A stretch of 64,000 bases of DNA, taken from NCBI RefSeq assembly GCF_050948175.1, contig NW_027490126.1, positions 1,541,834 through 1,605,833 on the forward strand. The letters are read 5' to 3'. Below the pieces are notes generated by a model, which saw only the letters and a list, made by a program, of their open reading frames with translations, did not search any database and was not told the DNA's origin. Shown piece by piece: positions 53,160 through 64,000 of this stretch; within the stretch, counting starts at the first letter, position 1, and each line of letters begins with the position of its first letter. The position numbers and the translations under genes were made by a program. Origin of the DNA: Xylocopa sonorina (Eukaryota > Arthropoda > Insecta > Hymenoptera > Apidae).

Positions 53160-56100
53160 CATAAGAACTCTATTGCTACGATACGTAGACATCTGCAAAC
53201 GCTATTTCCTTGCAAGGAAGTGTCGCATTTACATTCATTTGAATCGTAGACGAGGAATGCATAACACTTCGCAATGAATATTATATCTTATCAGGAAACA
53301 TAGATATGAGATGCAATATCTCGTTTTAAGAAGCATTTGAACTCTATTGCTACGATACGTAGACTTCTGCAATCGCTATTTCCTAGCAAGGAAGTGTCGC
53401 ATTTACATTCATTTGAATCGTAGGCGAGGAATGCATAACACTTCGCAATGAATACTATATCTTATCATGAAACATAGATATGAGATGCAATATCTCGTTT
53501 TAAGAAGCATTTGAACTCTATTGCTTCGATACGTAGACATCTGCAAACGCTATTTCCTTGCAAGGAAGTGTCGCATTTACATTCATTTGAAGTGTAGACG
53601 AGGAATACATAACACTTCGCAAATCATATTATATCTTACCATGAAACATAGAAATGAGATGCGATATCGCGTTTTAAGAATCATAGGAACTCTATTGCTA
53701 AGATACGTAGATATCTGCAAACGATATTTCCTTGCAAAGAAGTGTCGCATTTACATTCATTTGAAGTGTAGACGAGGAATACATAACACTTCGCAAATCA
53801 TATTATATCTTACCGTGAAACATAGAAATGAGATGCGATATCGCGTTTTAAGAATCATAAGAACTCTATTGCTACGATACGTTGACATCTGCAAACGCTA
53901 TTTCCTTGCAAGGAAGTGCGCATTTACATTTATTTGATGTGTAGACGAGGAGTACATAACACTTCGCAAATCATATTATATCTTACCATGAAACAAAGAA
54001 ATGAGATGCGATATCGCGTTTTAAGAAGCATTAGAACTCTATTGCTACGATACGAAAATATCTGCAAACGCTATTTCCTTGCAAGGAAGTGTCGCATTTA
54101 CATTCATTTGAAGTGTAGACGAGGAATACGTGACACTTCGCAAATCATATTATATCTTACCATGAAACATAGAAATGAGATTCGACATCGCGTTTTAAAA
54201 GCATTAGAAAGCTATTGCTACAACACGTAGACAACTGCAAACGCTATTTCCTAGCGAGGAAGTATCGCATTCACATTCATTTGAAGTGTAGACAAGGAAT
54301 ACATAACACTTCGCAAATCATGTTATATCTTACCATGAAACATAGAAATGAGATGCGATATCGCGTTTTAAGAATCATATGAACTCTATTGCTACGAGAC
54401 GTAGACATCTGCAATCGCTATTTCCTTGCAAGGAAGTGTCGCATTTACATTCATTTGAAGTGTAGACGAGGAATACATGACACTTCGCAAATCATATTAT
54501 ATCTTACCATGAAACATAGAAATGAGAAGCGATATCGCGTTTTAAGAAGCATTAGAACTCTATTGCTACGATACCTAGACATCTGCAGACGTTACTTCCT
54601 AGCAAGGAAGTGTCGCATTTACATTCATTTGAAGTGTAGACGAGGAATACATGATACTTCGCAAATCATATTATATCTTACCATGAAACATAGAAATGAG
54701 ATGCGATATCGCGTTTTAAGAATCATAAGAACTCTATTGCTACGATACGTAGACATCTGCAAACGCTATTTCCTTGCAAGGAAGTGTCGCATTTACATTC
54801 ATTTGAATCGTAGACGAGGAATGCATAACACTTCGCAATGAATATTATATCTTATCAGGAAACATAGATATGAGATGCAATATCTCGTTTTAAGAAGCAT
54901 TTGAACTCTATTGCTACGATACGTAGACTTCTGCAATCGCTATTTCCTAGCAAGGAAGTGTCGCATTTACATTCATTTGAATCGTAGGCGAGGAATGCAT
55001 AACACTTCGCAATGAATACTATATCTTATCATGAAACATAGATATGAGATGCAATATCTCGTTTTAAGAAGCATTTGAACTCTATTGCTACGATACGTAG
55101 ATATCTGCAAACGCTATTTCCTTGCAAGGAAGTGTCGCATTTACATTCATTTGAAGTGTAGACGAGGAATACGTGACACTTCGCAAATCATATTATATCT
55201 TACCATGAAACATAGAAATGAGATTCGACATCGCGTTTTAAAAGCATTAGAAAGCTATTGCTACAACACGTAGACAACTGCAAACGCTATTTCCTAGCGA
55301 GGAAGTATCGCATTCACATTCATTTGAAGTGTAGACAAGGAATACATAACACTTCGCAAATCATGTTATATCTTACCATGAAACATAGAAATGAGATGCG
55401 ATATCGCGTTTTAAGAATCATATGAACTCTATTGCTACGAGACGTAGACATCTGCAATCGCTATTTCCTTGCAAGGAAGTGTCGCATTTACATTCATTTG
55501 AAGTGTAGACGAGGAATACATGACACTTCGCAAATCATATTATATCTTACCATGAAACATAGAAATGAGAAGCGATATCGCGTTTTAAGAAGCATTAGAA
55601 CTCTATTGCTACGATACCTAGACATCTGCAGACGTTACTTCCTAGCAAGGAAGTGTCGCATTTACATTCATTTGAAGTGTAGACGAGGAATACATGATAC
55701 TTCGCAAATCATATTATATCTTACCATGAAACATAGAAATGAGATGCGATATCGCGTTTTAAGAATCATAAGAACTCTATTGCTACGATACGTAGACATC
55801 TGCAAACGCTATTTCCTTGCAAGGAAGTGTCGCATTTACATTCATTTGAATCGTAGACGAGGAATGCATAACACTTCGCAATGAATATTATATCTTATCA
55901 GGAAACATAGATATGAGATGCAATATCTCGTTTTAAGAAGCATTTGAACTCTATTGCTACGATACGTAGACTTCTGCAATCGCTATTTCCTAGCAAGGAA
56001 GTGTCGCATTTACATTCATTTGAATCGTAGGCGAGGAATGCATAACACTTCGCAATGAATACTATATCTTATCATGAAACATAGATATGAGATGCAATAT

Positions 56101-58545
56101 CTCGTTTTAAGAAGCATTTGAACTCTATTGCTACGATACGTAGATATCTGCAAACGCTATTTCCTTGCAAGGAAGTGTCGCATTTACATTCATTTGAAGT
56201 GTAGACGAGGAATACGTGACACTTCGCAAATCATATTATATCTTACCATGAAACATAGAAATGAGATTCGACATCGCGTTTTAAAAGCATTAGAAAGCTA
56301 TTGCTACAACACGTAGACAACTTCAAACGCTATTTCCTAGCGAGGAAGTATCGCATTCACATTCATTTGAAGTGTAGACAAGGAATACATAACACTTCGC
56401 AAATCATGTTATATCTTACCATGAAACATAGAAATGAGATGCGATATCGCGTTTTAAGAATCATATGAACTCTATTGCTACGAGACGTAGACATCTGCAA
56501 TCGCTATTTCCTTGCAAGGAAGTGTCGCATTTACATTCATTTGAAGTGTAGACGAGGAATACATGACACTTCGCAAATCATATTATATCTTACCATGAAA
56601 CATAGAAATGAGAAGCGATATCGCGTTTTAAGAAGCATTAGAACTCTATTGCTACGATACCTAGACATCTGCAGACGTTATATCCTAGCAAGGAAGTGTC
56701 GCATTTACATTCATTTGAAGTGTAGACGAGGAATACATGATACTTCGCAAATCATATTATATCTTTCCATGAAACATAGAAATGAGATGCGATATCGCTT
56801 TTAAGAATCATAAGAACTCCATTGCTACGATACGTAGACATCTGCAAACGCTATTTCCTTGCAAGGATGTGTCGCATTTACATTCATTTGAATCGTAGAC
56901 GAGGAATGCATAACACTTCGCAATGAATATTATATCTTATCAGGAAACATAGATACGAGATGCAATATCTCGTTTTAAGAAGCATTTGAACTCTATTGCT
57001 ACGATACGTAGACTTCTGCAATCGCTATTTCCTTGCAAGGAAGTGTCGCATTTACATTCATTTGAATCGTAGACGAGGAATGCATAACACTTCGCAATGA
57101 ATATTATATCTTATCAGGAAACATAGATATGAGATGCAATATCTCGTTTTAAGAAGCATTTGAACTCTATTGCTACGATACGTAGACTTCTGCAATCGCT
57201 ATTTCCTAGCAAGGAAGTGTCGCATTTACATTCATTTGAATCGTAGGCGAGGAATGCATAACACTTCGCAATGAATACTATATCTTATCATGAAACATAG
57301 ATATGAGATGCAATATCTCGTTTTAAGAAGCATTTGAACTCTATTGCTTCGATACGTAGACATCTGCAAACGCTATTTCCTTGCAAGGAAGTGTCGCATT
57401 TACATTCATTTGAAGTGTAGACGAGGAATACATAACACTTCGCAAATCATATTATATCTTACCATGAAACATAGAAATGAGATGCGATATCGCGTTTTAA
57501 GAATCATAGGAACTCTATTGCTAAGATACGTAGATATCTGCAAACGATATTTCCTTGCAAAGAAGTGTCGCATTTACATTCATTTGAAGTGTAGACGAGG
57601 AATACATAACACTTCGCAAATCATATTATATCTTACCGTGAAACATAGAAATGAGATGCGATATCGCGTTTTAAGAATCATAAGAACTCTATTGCTACGA
57701 TACGTTGACATCTGCAAACGCTATTTCCTTGCAAGGAAGTGCGCATTTACATTTATTTGATGTGTAGACGAGGAGTACATAACACTTCGCAAATCATATT
57801 ATATCTTACCATGAAACATAGAAATGAGAAGCGATATCGCGTTTTAAGAAGCATTAGAACTCCATTGCTACGATACCTAGACATCTGCAGACGTTATTTC
57901 CTAGCAAGGAAGTGTCGCATTTACATTCATTTGAAGTGTAGACGAGGAATACATGATACTTCGCAAATCATATTATATCTTACCATGAAACATAGAAATG
58001 AGATGCGATATCGCGTTTTAAGAATCATAAGAACTCTATTGCTACGATACGTTGACATCTGCAAACGCTATTTCCTTGCAAGGAAGTGCGCATTTACATT
58101 TATTTGATGTGTAGACGAGGAGTACATAACACTTCGCAAATCATATTATATCTTACCATGAAACAAAGAAATGAGGTGCGATTTCGCGTTTTAAGAAGCA
58201 TTAGAACTCTATTGCTGCGATACGTAGATATCTGCAAACGCTATTTCCTTGCAAGGAAGTGTCGCATTTACATTCATTTGAAGTGTAGACGAGGAATACG
58301 TGACACATCGCAAATCATATTATATCTTACCATGAAACATAGAAATGAGATTCGACATCGCGTTTTAAAAGCATTAGAAAGCTATTGCTACAATACGTAG
58401 ACAACTGCAAACGCTATTTCCTAGCGAGGAAGTATCGCATTCACATTCATTTGACGTGTAGACAAGGAATACATAACACTTCGCAAATCATGTTATATCT
58501 TACCATGAAACATAGAAATGAGATGCGATATCGCGTTTGAAGAAT
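53160..58545 (+). repeat. 5,386-bp HOR, copy 1
   Basis: Units at 53,521, 53,916, 54,389, 55,085, 55,432, 56,128 and 56,475 all recur 5,386 bp downstream (31 x 174 minus 8). The block holds two complete 1,043-bp six-monomer units (54,389 and 55,432) and a partial third (56,475). It has one extra type B monomer at about 57,000-57,174 that is absent from copy 2. The left boundary is approximate, set where CATATTATATC against CATGTTATATC differences begin. Confidence 0.88.
54389..56474 (+). repeat. Two tandem 1,043-bp six-monomer HOR units
   Basis: Units start at 54,389 and 55,432. The six monomers in order are: (1) GAGACGTAGAC with GAGAAGCGATATC; (2) CCTAGACATC with GACGTTACTTCC and GATACTTCGC; (3) type B with AGACGAGGAATGC; (4) type B with GTAGACTTCTGC, AGGCGAGGAATGC and GAATACTATATC; (5) GTAGATATCTGC with ACGTGACACTTCGC and GTTTTAAAAGC, one base short; (6) CAACACGTAGACAACTGC with GCGAGGAAGTATCGC and CATGTTATATC. 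The missing base in monomer 5 explains 1,043 rather than 1,044. Confidence 0.92.
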
Positions 58546-59774
58546 CATAAGAACTCTATTGCTACGATACGTAGACATCTGCAAACGCTATTTCCTTGCA
58601 AGGAAGTGTCGCATTTACATTCATTTGAATCGTAGACGAGGAATGCATAACACTTCGCAATGAATATTATATCTTATCAGGAAACATAGATATGAGATGC
58701 AATATCTCGTTTTAAGAAGCATTTGAACTCTATTGCTACGATACGTAGACTTCTGCAATCGCTATTTCCTAGCAAGGAAGTGTCGCATTTACATTCATTT
58801 GAATCGTAGGCGAGGAATGCATAACACTTCGCAATGAATACTATATCTTATCATGAAACATAGATATGAGATGCAATATCTCGTTTTAAGAAGCATTTGA
58901 ACTCTATTGCTTCGATACGTAGACATCTGCAAACGCTATTTCCTTGCAAGGAAGTGTCGCATTTACATTCATTTGAAGTGTAGACGAGGAATACATAACA
59001 CTTCGCAAATCATATTATATCTTACCATGAAACATAGAAATGAGATGCGATATCGCGTTTTAAGAATCATAGGAACTCTATTGCTAAGATACGTAGATAT
59101 CTGCAAACGATATTTCCTTGCAAAGAAGTGTCGCATTTACATTCATTTGAAGTGTAGACGAGGAATACATAACACTTCGCAAATCATATTATATCTTACC
59201 GTGAAACATAGAAATGAGATGCGATATCGCGTTTTAAGAATCATAAGAACTCTATTGCTACGATACGTTGACATCTGCAAACGCTATTTCCTTGCAAGGA
59301 AGTGCGCATTTACATTTATTTGATGTGTAGACGAGGAGTACATAACACTTCGCAAATCATATTATATCTTACCATGAAACAAAGAAATGAGATGCGATAT
59401 CGCGTTTTAAGAAGCATTAGAACTCTATTGCTACGATACGAAGATATCTGCAAACGCTATTTCCTTGCAAGGAAGTGTCGCATTTACATTCATTTGAAGT
59501 GTAGACGAGGAATACGTGACACTTCGCAAATCATATTATATCTTACCATGAAACATAGAAATGAGATTCGACATCGCGTTTTAAAAGCATTAGAAAGCTA
59601 TTGCTACAACACGTAGACAACTGCAAACGCTATTTCCTAGCGAGGAAGTATCGCATTCACATTCATTTGAAGTGTAGACAAGGAATACATAACACTTCGC
59701 AAATCATGTTATATCTTACCATGAAACATAGAAATGAGATGCGATATCGCGTTTTAAGAATCATATGAACTCTA

Positions 59775-61860
59775 TTGCTACGAGACGTAGACATCTGCAA
59801 TCGCTATTTCCTTGCAAGGAAGTGTCGCATTTACATTCATTTGAAGTGTAGACGAGGAATACATGACACTTCGCAAATCATATTATATCTTACCATGAAA
59901 CATAGAAATGAGAAGCGATATCGCGTTTTAAGAAGCATTAGAACTCTATTGCTACGATACCTAGACATCTGCAGACGTTATTTCCTAGCAAGGAAGTGTC
60001 GCATTTACATTCATTTGAAGTGTAGACGAGGAATACATGATACTTCGCAAATCATATTATATCTTACCATGAAACATAGAAATGAGATGCGATATCGCGT
60101 TTTAAGAATCATAAGAACTCTATTGCTACGATACGTAGACATCTGCAAACGCTATTTCCTTGCAAGGAAGTGTCGCATTTACATTCATTTGAATCGTAGA
60201 CGAGGAATGCATAACACTTCGCAATGAATATTATATCTTATCAGGAAACATAGATATGAGATGCAATATCTCGTTTTAAGAAGCATTTGAACTCTATTGC
60301 TACGATACGTAGACTTCTGCAATCGCTATTTCCTAGCAAGGAAGTGTCGCATTTACATTCATTTGAATCGTAGGCGAGGAATGCATAACACTTCGCAATG
60401 AATACTATATCTTATCATGAAACATAGATATGAGATGCAATATCTCGTTTTAAGAAGCATTTGAACTCTATTGCTACGATACGTAGATATCTGCAAACGC
60501 TATTTCCTTGCAAGGAAGTGTCGCATTTACATTCATTTGAAGTGTAGACGAGGAATACGTGACACTTCGCAAATCATATTATATCTTACCATGAAACATA
60601 GAAATGAGATTCGACATCGCGTTTTAAAGGCATTAGAAAGCTATTGCTACAACACGTAGACAACTTCAAACGCTATTTCCTAGCGAGGAAGTATCGCATT
60701 CACATTCATTTGAAGTGTAGACAAGGAATACATAACACTTCGCAAATCATGTTATATCTTACCATGAAACATAGAAATGAGATGCGATATCGCGTTTTAA
60801 GAATCATATGAACTCTATTGCTACGAGACGTAGACATCTGCAATCGCTATTTCCTTGCAAGGAAGTGTCGCATTTACATTCATTTGAAGTGTAGACGAGG
60901 AATACATGACACTTCGCAAATCATATTATATCTTACCATGAAACATAGAAATGAGAAGCGATATCGCGTTTTAAGAAGCATTAGAACTCTATTGCTACGA
61001 TACCTAGACATCTGCAGACGTTATTTCCTAGCAAGGAAGTGTCGCATTTACATTCATTTGAAGTGTAGACGAGGAATACATGATACTTCGCAAATCATAT
61101 TATATCTTACCATGAAACATAGAAATGAGATGCGATATCGCGTTTTAAGAATCATAAGAACTCTATTGCTACGATACGTAGACATCTGCAAACGCTATTT
61201 CCTTGCAAGGAAGTGTCGCATTTACATTCATTTGAATCGTAGACGAGGAATGCATAACACTTCGCAATGAATATTATATCTTATCAGGAAACATAGATAT
61301 GAGATGCAATATCTCGTTTTAAGAAGCATTTGAACTCTATTGCTACGATACGTAGACTTCTGCAATCGCTATTTCCTAGCAAGGAAGTGTCGCATTTACA
61401 TTCATTTGAATCGTAGGCGAGGAATGCATAACACTTCGCAATGAATACTATATCTTATCATGAAACATAGATATGAGATGCAATATCTCGTTTTAAGAAG
61501 CATTTGAACTCTATTGCTACGATACGTAGATATCTGCAAACGCTATTTCCTTGCAAGGAAGTGTCGCATTTACATTCATTTGAAGTGTAGACGAGGAATA
61601 CGTGACACTTCGCAAATCATATTATATCTTACCATGAAACATAGAAATGAGATTCGACATCGCGTTTTAAAGGCATTAGAAAGCTATTGCTACAACACGT
61701 AGACAACTTCAAACGCTATTTCCTAGCGAGGAAGTATCGCATTCACATTCATTTGAAGTGTAGACAAGGAATACATAACACTTCGCAAATCATGTTATAT
61801 CTTACCATGAAACATAGAAATGAGATGCGATATCGCGTTTTAAGAATCATATGAACTCTA
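59775..61860 (+). repeat. Two tandem 1,043-bp six-monomer HOR units (second occurrence)
   Basis: Units start at 59,775 and 60,818 with the same six-monomer order as at 54,389. Monomer 2 reads GACGTTATTTCC here (GACGTTACTTCC at 54,389 and 55,432). Monomer 5 of the second and third units at this locus (60,471 and 61,514) reads GTTTTAAAGGC, and monomer 6 after them reads ACAACTTCAAACGC, unlike the first (59,617). Confidence 0.9.
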
Positions 61861-63598
61861 TTGCTACGAGACGTAGACATCTGCAATCGCTATTTCCTTG
61901 CAAGGAAGTGTCGCATTTACATTCATTTGAAGTGTAGACGAGGAATACATGACACTTCGCAAATCATATTATATCTTACCATGAAACATAGAAATGCGAA
62001 GCGATATCGCGTTTTAAGAAGCATTAGAACTCTATTGCTACGATACCTAGACATCTGCAGACGTTATTTCCTAGCAAGGAAGTGTCGCATTTACATTCAT
62101 TTGAAGTGTAGACGAGGAATACATGATACTTCGCAAATCATATTATATCTTTCCATGAAACATAGAAATGAGATGCGATATCGCTTTTAAGAATCATAAG
62201 AACTCCATTGCTACGATACGTAGACATCTGCAAACGCTATTTCCTTGCAAGGATGTGTCGCATTTACATTCATTTGAATCGTAGACGAGGAATGCATAAC
62301 ACTTCGCAATGAATATTATATCTTATCAGGAAACATAGATATGAGATGCAATATCTCGTTTTAAGAAGCATTTGAACTCTATTGCTACGATACGTAGACT
62401 TCTGCAATCGCTATTTCCTAGCAAGGAAGTGTCGCATTTACATTCATTTGAATCGTAGGCGAGGAATGCATAACACTTCGCAATGAATACTATATCTTAT
62501 CATGAAACATAGATATGAGATGCAATATCTCGTTTTAAGAAGCATTTGATCTCTATTGCTTCGATACGTAGACATCTGCAAACGCTATTTCCTTGCAAGG
62601 AAGTGTCGCATTTACATTCATTTGATGTGTAGACGAGGAATACATGACACTTCGCAAATCATATTATATCTTACCATGAAACATAGAAATGAGATGCGAT
62701 ATCGCGTTTTAAGAATCATAGGAACTCTATTGCTAAGATACGTAGATATCTGCAAACGATATTTCCTTGCAAAGAAGTGTCGCATTTACATTCATTTGAA
62801 GTGTAGACGAGGAATACATAACACTTCGCAAATCATATTATATCTTACCGTGAAACATAGAAATGAGATGCGATATCGCGTTTTAAGAATCATAAGAACT
62901 CTATTGCTACGATACGTTGACATCTGCAAACGCTATTTCCTTGCAAGGAAGTGCGCATTTACATTTATTTGATGTGTAGACGAGGAGTACATAACACTTC
63001 GCAAATCATATTATATCTTACCATGAAACATAGAAATGAGAAGCGATATCGCGTTTTAAGAAGCATTAGAACTCCATTGCTACGATACCTAGACATCTGC
63101 AGACGTTATTTCCTAGCAAGGAAGTGTCGCATTTACATTCATTTGAAGTGTAGACGAGGAATACATGATACTTCGCAAATCATATTATATCTTACCATGA
63201 AACATAGAAATGAGATGCGATATCGCGTTTTAAGAATCATAAGAACTCTATTGCTACGATACGTAGACATCTGCAAACGCTATTTCCTTGCAAGGAAGTG
63301 TCGCATTTACATTCATTTGAATCGTAGACGAGGAATGCATAACACTTCGCAATGAATATTATATCTTATCAGGAAACATAGATATGAGATGCAATATCTC
63401 GTTTTAAGAAGCATTTGAACTCTATTGCTACGATACGTAGAATTCTGCAATCGCTATTTCCTAGCAAGGAAGTGTCGCATTTACATTCATTTGAATCGTA
63501 GGCGAGGAATGCATAACACTTCGCAATGAATACTATATCTTATCATGAAACATAGATATGAGATGCAATATCTCGTTTTAAGAAGCATTTGAACTCTA

Positions 63599-63772
63599 TT
63601 GCTTCGATACGTAGACATCTGCAAACGCTATTTCCTTGCAAGGAAGTGTCGCATTTACATTCATTTGAAGTGTAGACGAGGAATACATAACACTTCGCAA
63701 ATCATATTATATCTTACCATGAAACATAGAAATGAGATGCGATATCGCGTTTTAAGAATCATAGGAACTCTA
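63599..63772 (+). repeat. Representative type A monomer, 174 bp
   Basis: The unit is phased at the TTG of CTATTGCTTCGATACG; the next phase point is exactly 174 bp downstream. In order it holds the 14-bp palindrome TTCCTTGCAAGGAA, the heptamer GAAGTGT at 63,643 and again at 63,667 (24 bp apart), its inverse ACACTTC at 63,690, the type A diagnostic CGCAAATCATATT, and the 10-bp palindrome GCGATATCGC with an EcoRV site at its centre. Type A is the commonest form in the window. Because 174 equals 58 codons, one plus-strand frame is open through it and continues into neighbouring monomers. Confidence 0.95.
63667..63696. other. Inverted heptamer pair GAAGTGT / ACACTTC
   Basis: GAAGTGT at 63,667-63,673 and ACACTTC at 63,690-63,696 form a 7-bp inverted repeat with a 16-bp spacer. 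A third, direct GAAGTGT lies 24 bp upstream at 63,643. The arrangement recurs in most type A monomers. Type B monomers have GAATCGT at the middle site, which removes one arm, and monomers with GATACTTCGC weaken the right arm. Confidence 0.75.
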
Positions 63773-64000
63773 TTGCTAAGATACGTAGATATCTGCAAAC
63801 GATATTTCCTTGCAAAGAAGTGTCGCATTTACATTCATTTGAAGTGTAGACGAGGAATACATAACACTTCGCAAATCATATTATATCTTACCGTGAAACA
63901 TAGAAATGAGATGCGATATCGCGTTTTAAGAATCATAAGAACTCTATTGCTACGATACGTTGACATCTGCAAACGCTATTTCCTTGCAAGGAAGTGCGCA

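Larger units (their letters stand above)
1..64000 (+). repeat. Continuous 173-174 bp satellite DNA array (about 368 head-to-tail monomers)
   Basis: Every part of the window is a variant of one unit of about 174 bp. Recognisable landmarks recur in fixed order: CTATTGCTACGATACGTAGAC, ATCTGCAAACGCTATTTCC, TTGCAAGGAAGTGTCGC, ATTTACATTCATTTGAAGTG, TAGACGAGGAATACATAACA, CTTCGCAAATCATATTATAT, CTTACCATGAAACATAGAAA and TGAGATGCGATATCGCG. All monomers point the same way and no inverted block was seen. A type A monomer has 62 G+C in 174 bp (35.6%). No unique sequence or transposable element interrupts the array. Known biology: such arrays typically form centromeric or pericentromeric heterochromatin in eukaryotes. 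The placement at a centromere is inference. The family is not one I recognise. Confidence 0.98.
58546..64000 (+). repeat. 5,386-bp HOR, copy 2 (cut by the window end)
   Basis: This copy is collinear with copy 1 to about 62,380, where the loss of one 174-bp monomer changes the offset to 5,212 bp. It holds 1,043-bp units at 59,775 and 60,818 and a partial one at 61,861. It then has a different six-monomer block, 62,556-63,598 (also 1,043 bp), whose opening monomers recur at 63,599 and run off the window. Confidence 0.87.

Noticed and set aside
63690..63706. CENP-B box in the CTTCGCAAATCATATT segment
   Set aside because: The TTCG core is present, but the required downstream A and CGGG of the NTTCGNNNNANNCGGGN consensus are absent in both monomer classes.
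1..64000. CRISPR array
   Set aside because: There is no alternation of short identical repeats with unique spacers. The whole 174-bp unit is repetitive, and there are no cas genes.
1..64000. Ribosomal, tRNA, 5S or histone gene array
   Set aside because: The unit is too short for rDNA or histone clusters, and I saw no tRNA-like fold, no GGTTCGA-type B box and no Pol III T-run terminator in a monomer.
1..64000. Telomeric or simple-sequence repeat tracts
   Set aside because: No runs of TTAGG, TTAGGG, TTTAGGG or other microsatellites were seen; the sequence is complex throughout.

Overview
The whole window is one uninterrupted array of tandemly repeated satellite DNA. About 368 monomers of 173-174 bp, all in the same orientation, run from the first base to the last, and both ends of the window lie inside the array. 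I found no protein-coding gene, RNA gene, transposable element, CRISPR array or bacterial-type regulatory element. The many plus-strand reading frames are a by-product of the repeat: 174 is divisible by three, so any frame that is open in one monomer stays open across a run of them.

This points to a eukaryotic nuclear genome, probably centromeric, pericentromeric or other constitutive heterochromatin. The evidence is a nucleosome-sized monomer, a complex non-microsatellite sequence, head-to-tail order and a nested higher-order repeat (HOR) structure. A representative type A monomer is about 36% G+C. It has 9 CpG where about 5.5 are expected, so CpG is not depleted, which fits a genome with little CpG methylation (many insects and nematodes, for example). 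I do not recognise the family and cannot name the species.

Two main monomer types can be told apart. Type A has CGCAAATCATATT followed by the 10-bp palindrome GCGATATCGC. Type B has CGCAATGAATATT, which carries an in-frame TGA, followed by an imperfect dyad GAGAT..ATCTC. Further subtypes differ at the CTACGATACGTAGAC segment, the TTCCTTGCAAGGAA palindrome and the GAAGTGTAGAC segment. Some monomers are 173 bp through single-base deletions.

Layout. (1) 1-27,100: a large HOR present as a 9,212-bp copy (1-9,212), a 14,778-bp copy (9,213-23,990) and a partial copy (23,991 to about 26,700). The short copy equals the long one minus 5,566 bp (14,248-19,813, about 32 monomers). Each contains a smaller 18-mer (3,132 bp) and 522-bp trimers. 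(2) 27,100-38,500: a mosaic with a 13-mer (2,262 bp) duplication, a 7-mer (1,217 bp) duplication and a 12-mer (2,087 bp) tandem pair. It also holds one damaged 118-bp monomer at 29,754-29,871 with an apparent templated insertion. (3) 38,500-52,400: a patchwork of segments duplicated at 1,042, 2,260, 4,172, 4,346, 3,826, 4,522 and 5,217 bp. (4) 52,400-64,000: a 5,386-bp HOR in two copies, each containing tandem 1,043-bp six-monomer units.

The biology visible here is repeat turnover by unequal exchange and gene conversion, plus conserved short dyads that might bind a chromatin protein. I see no encoded system.
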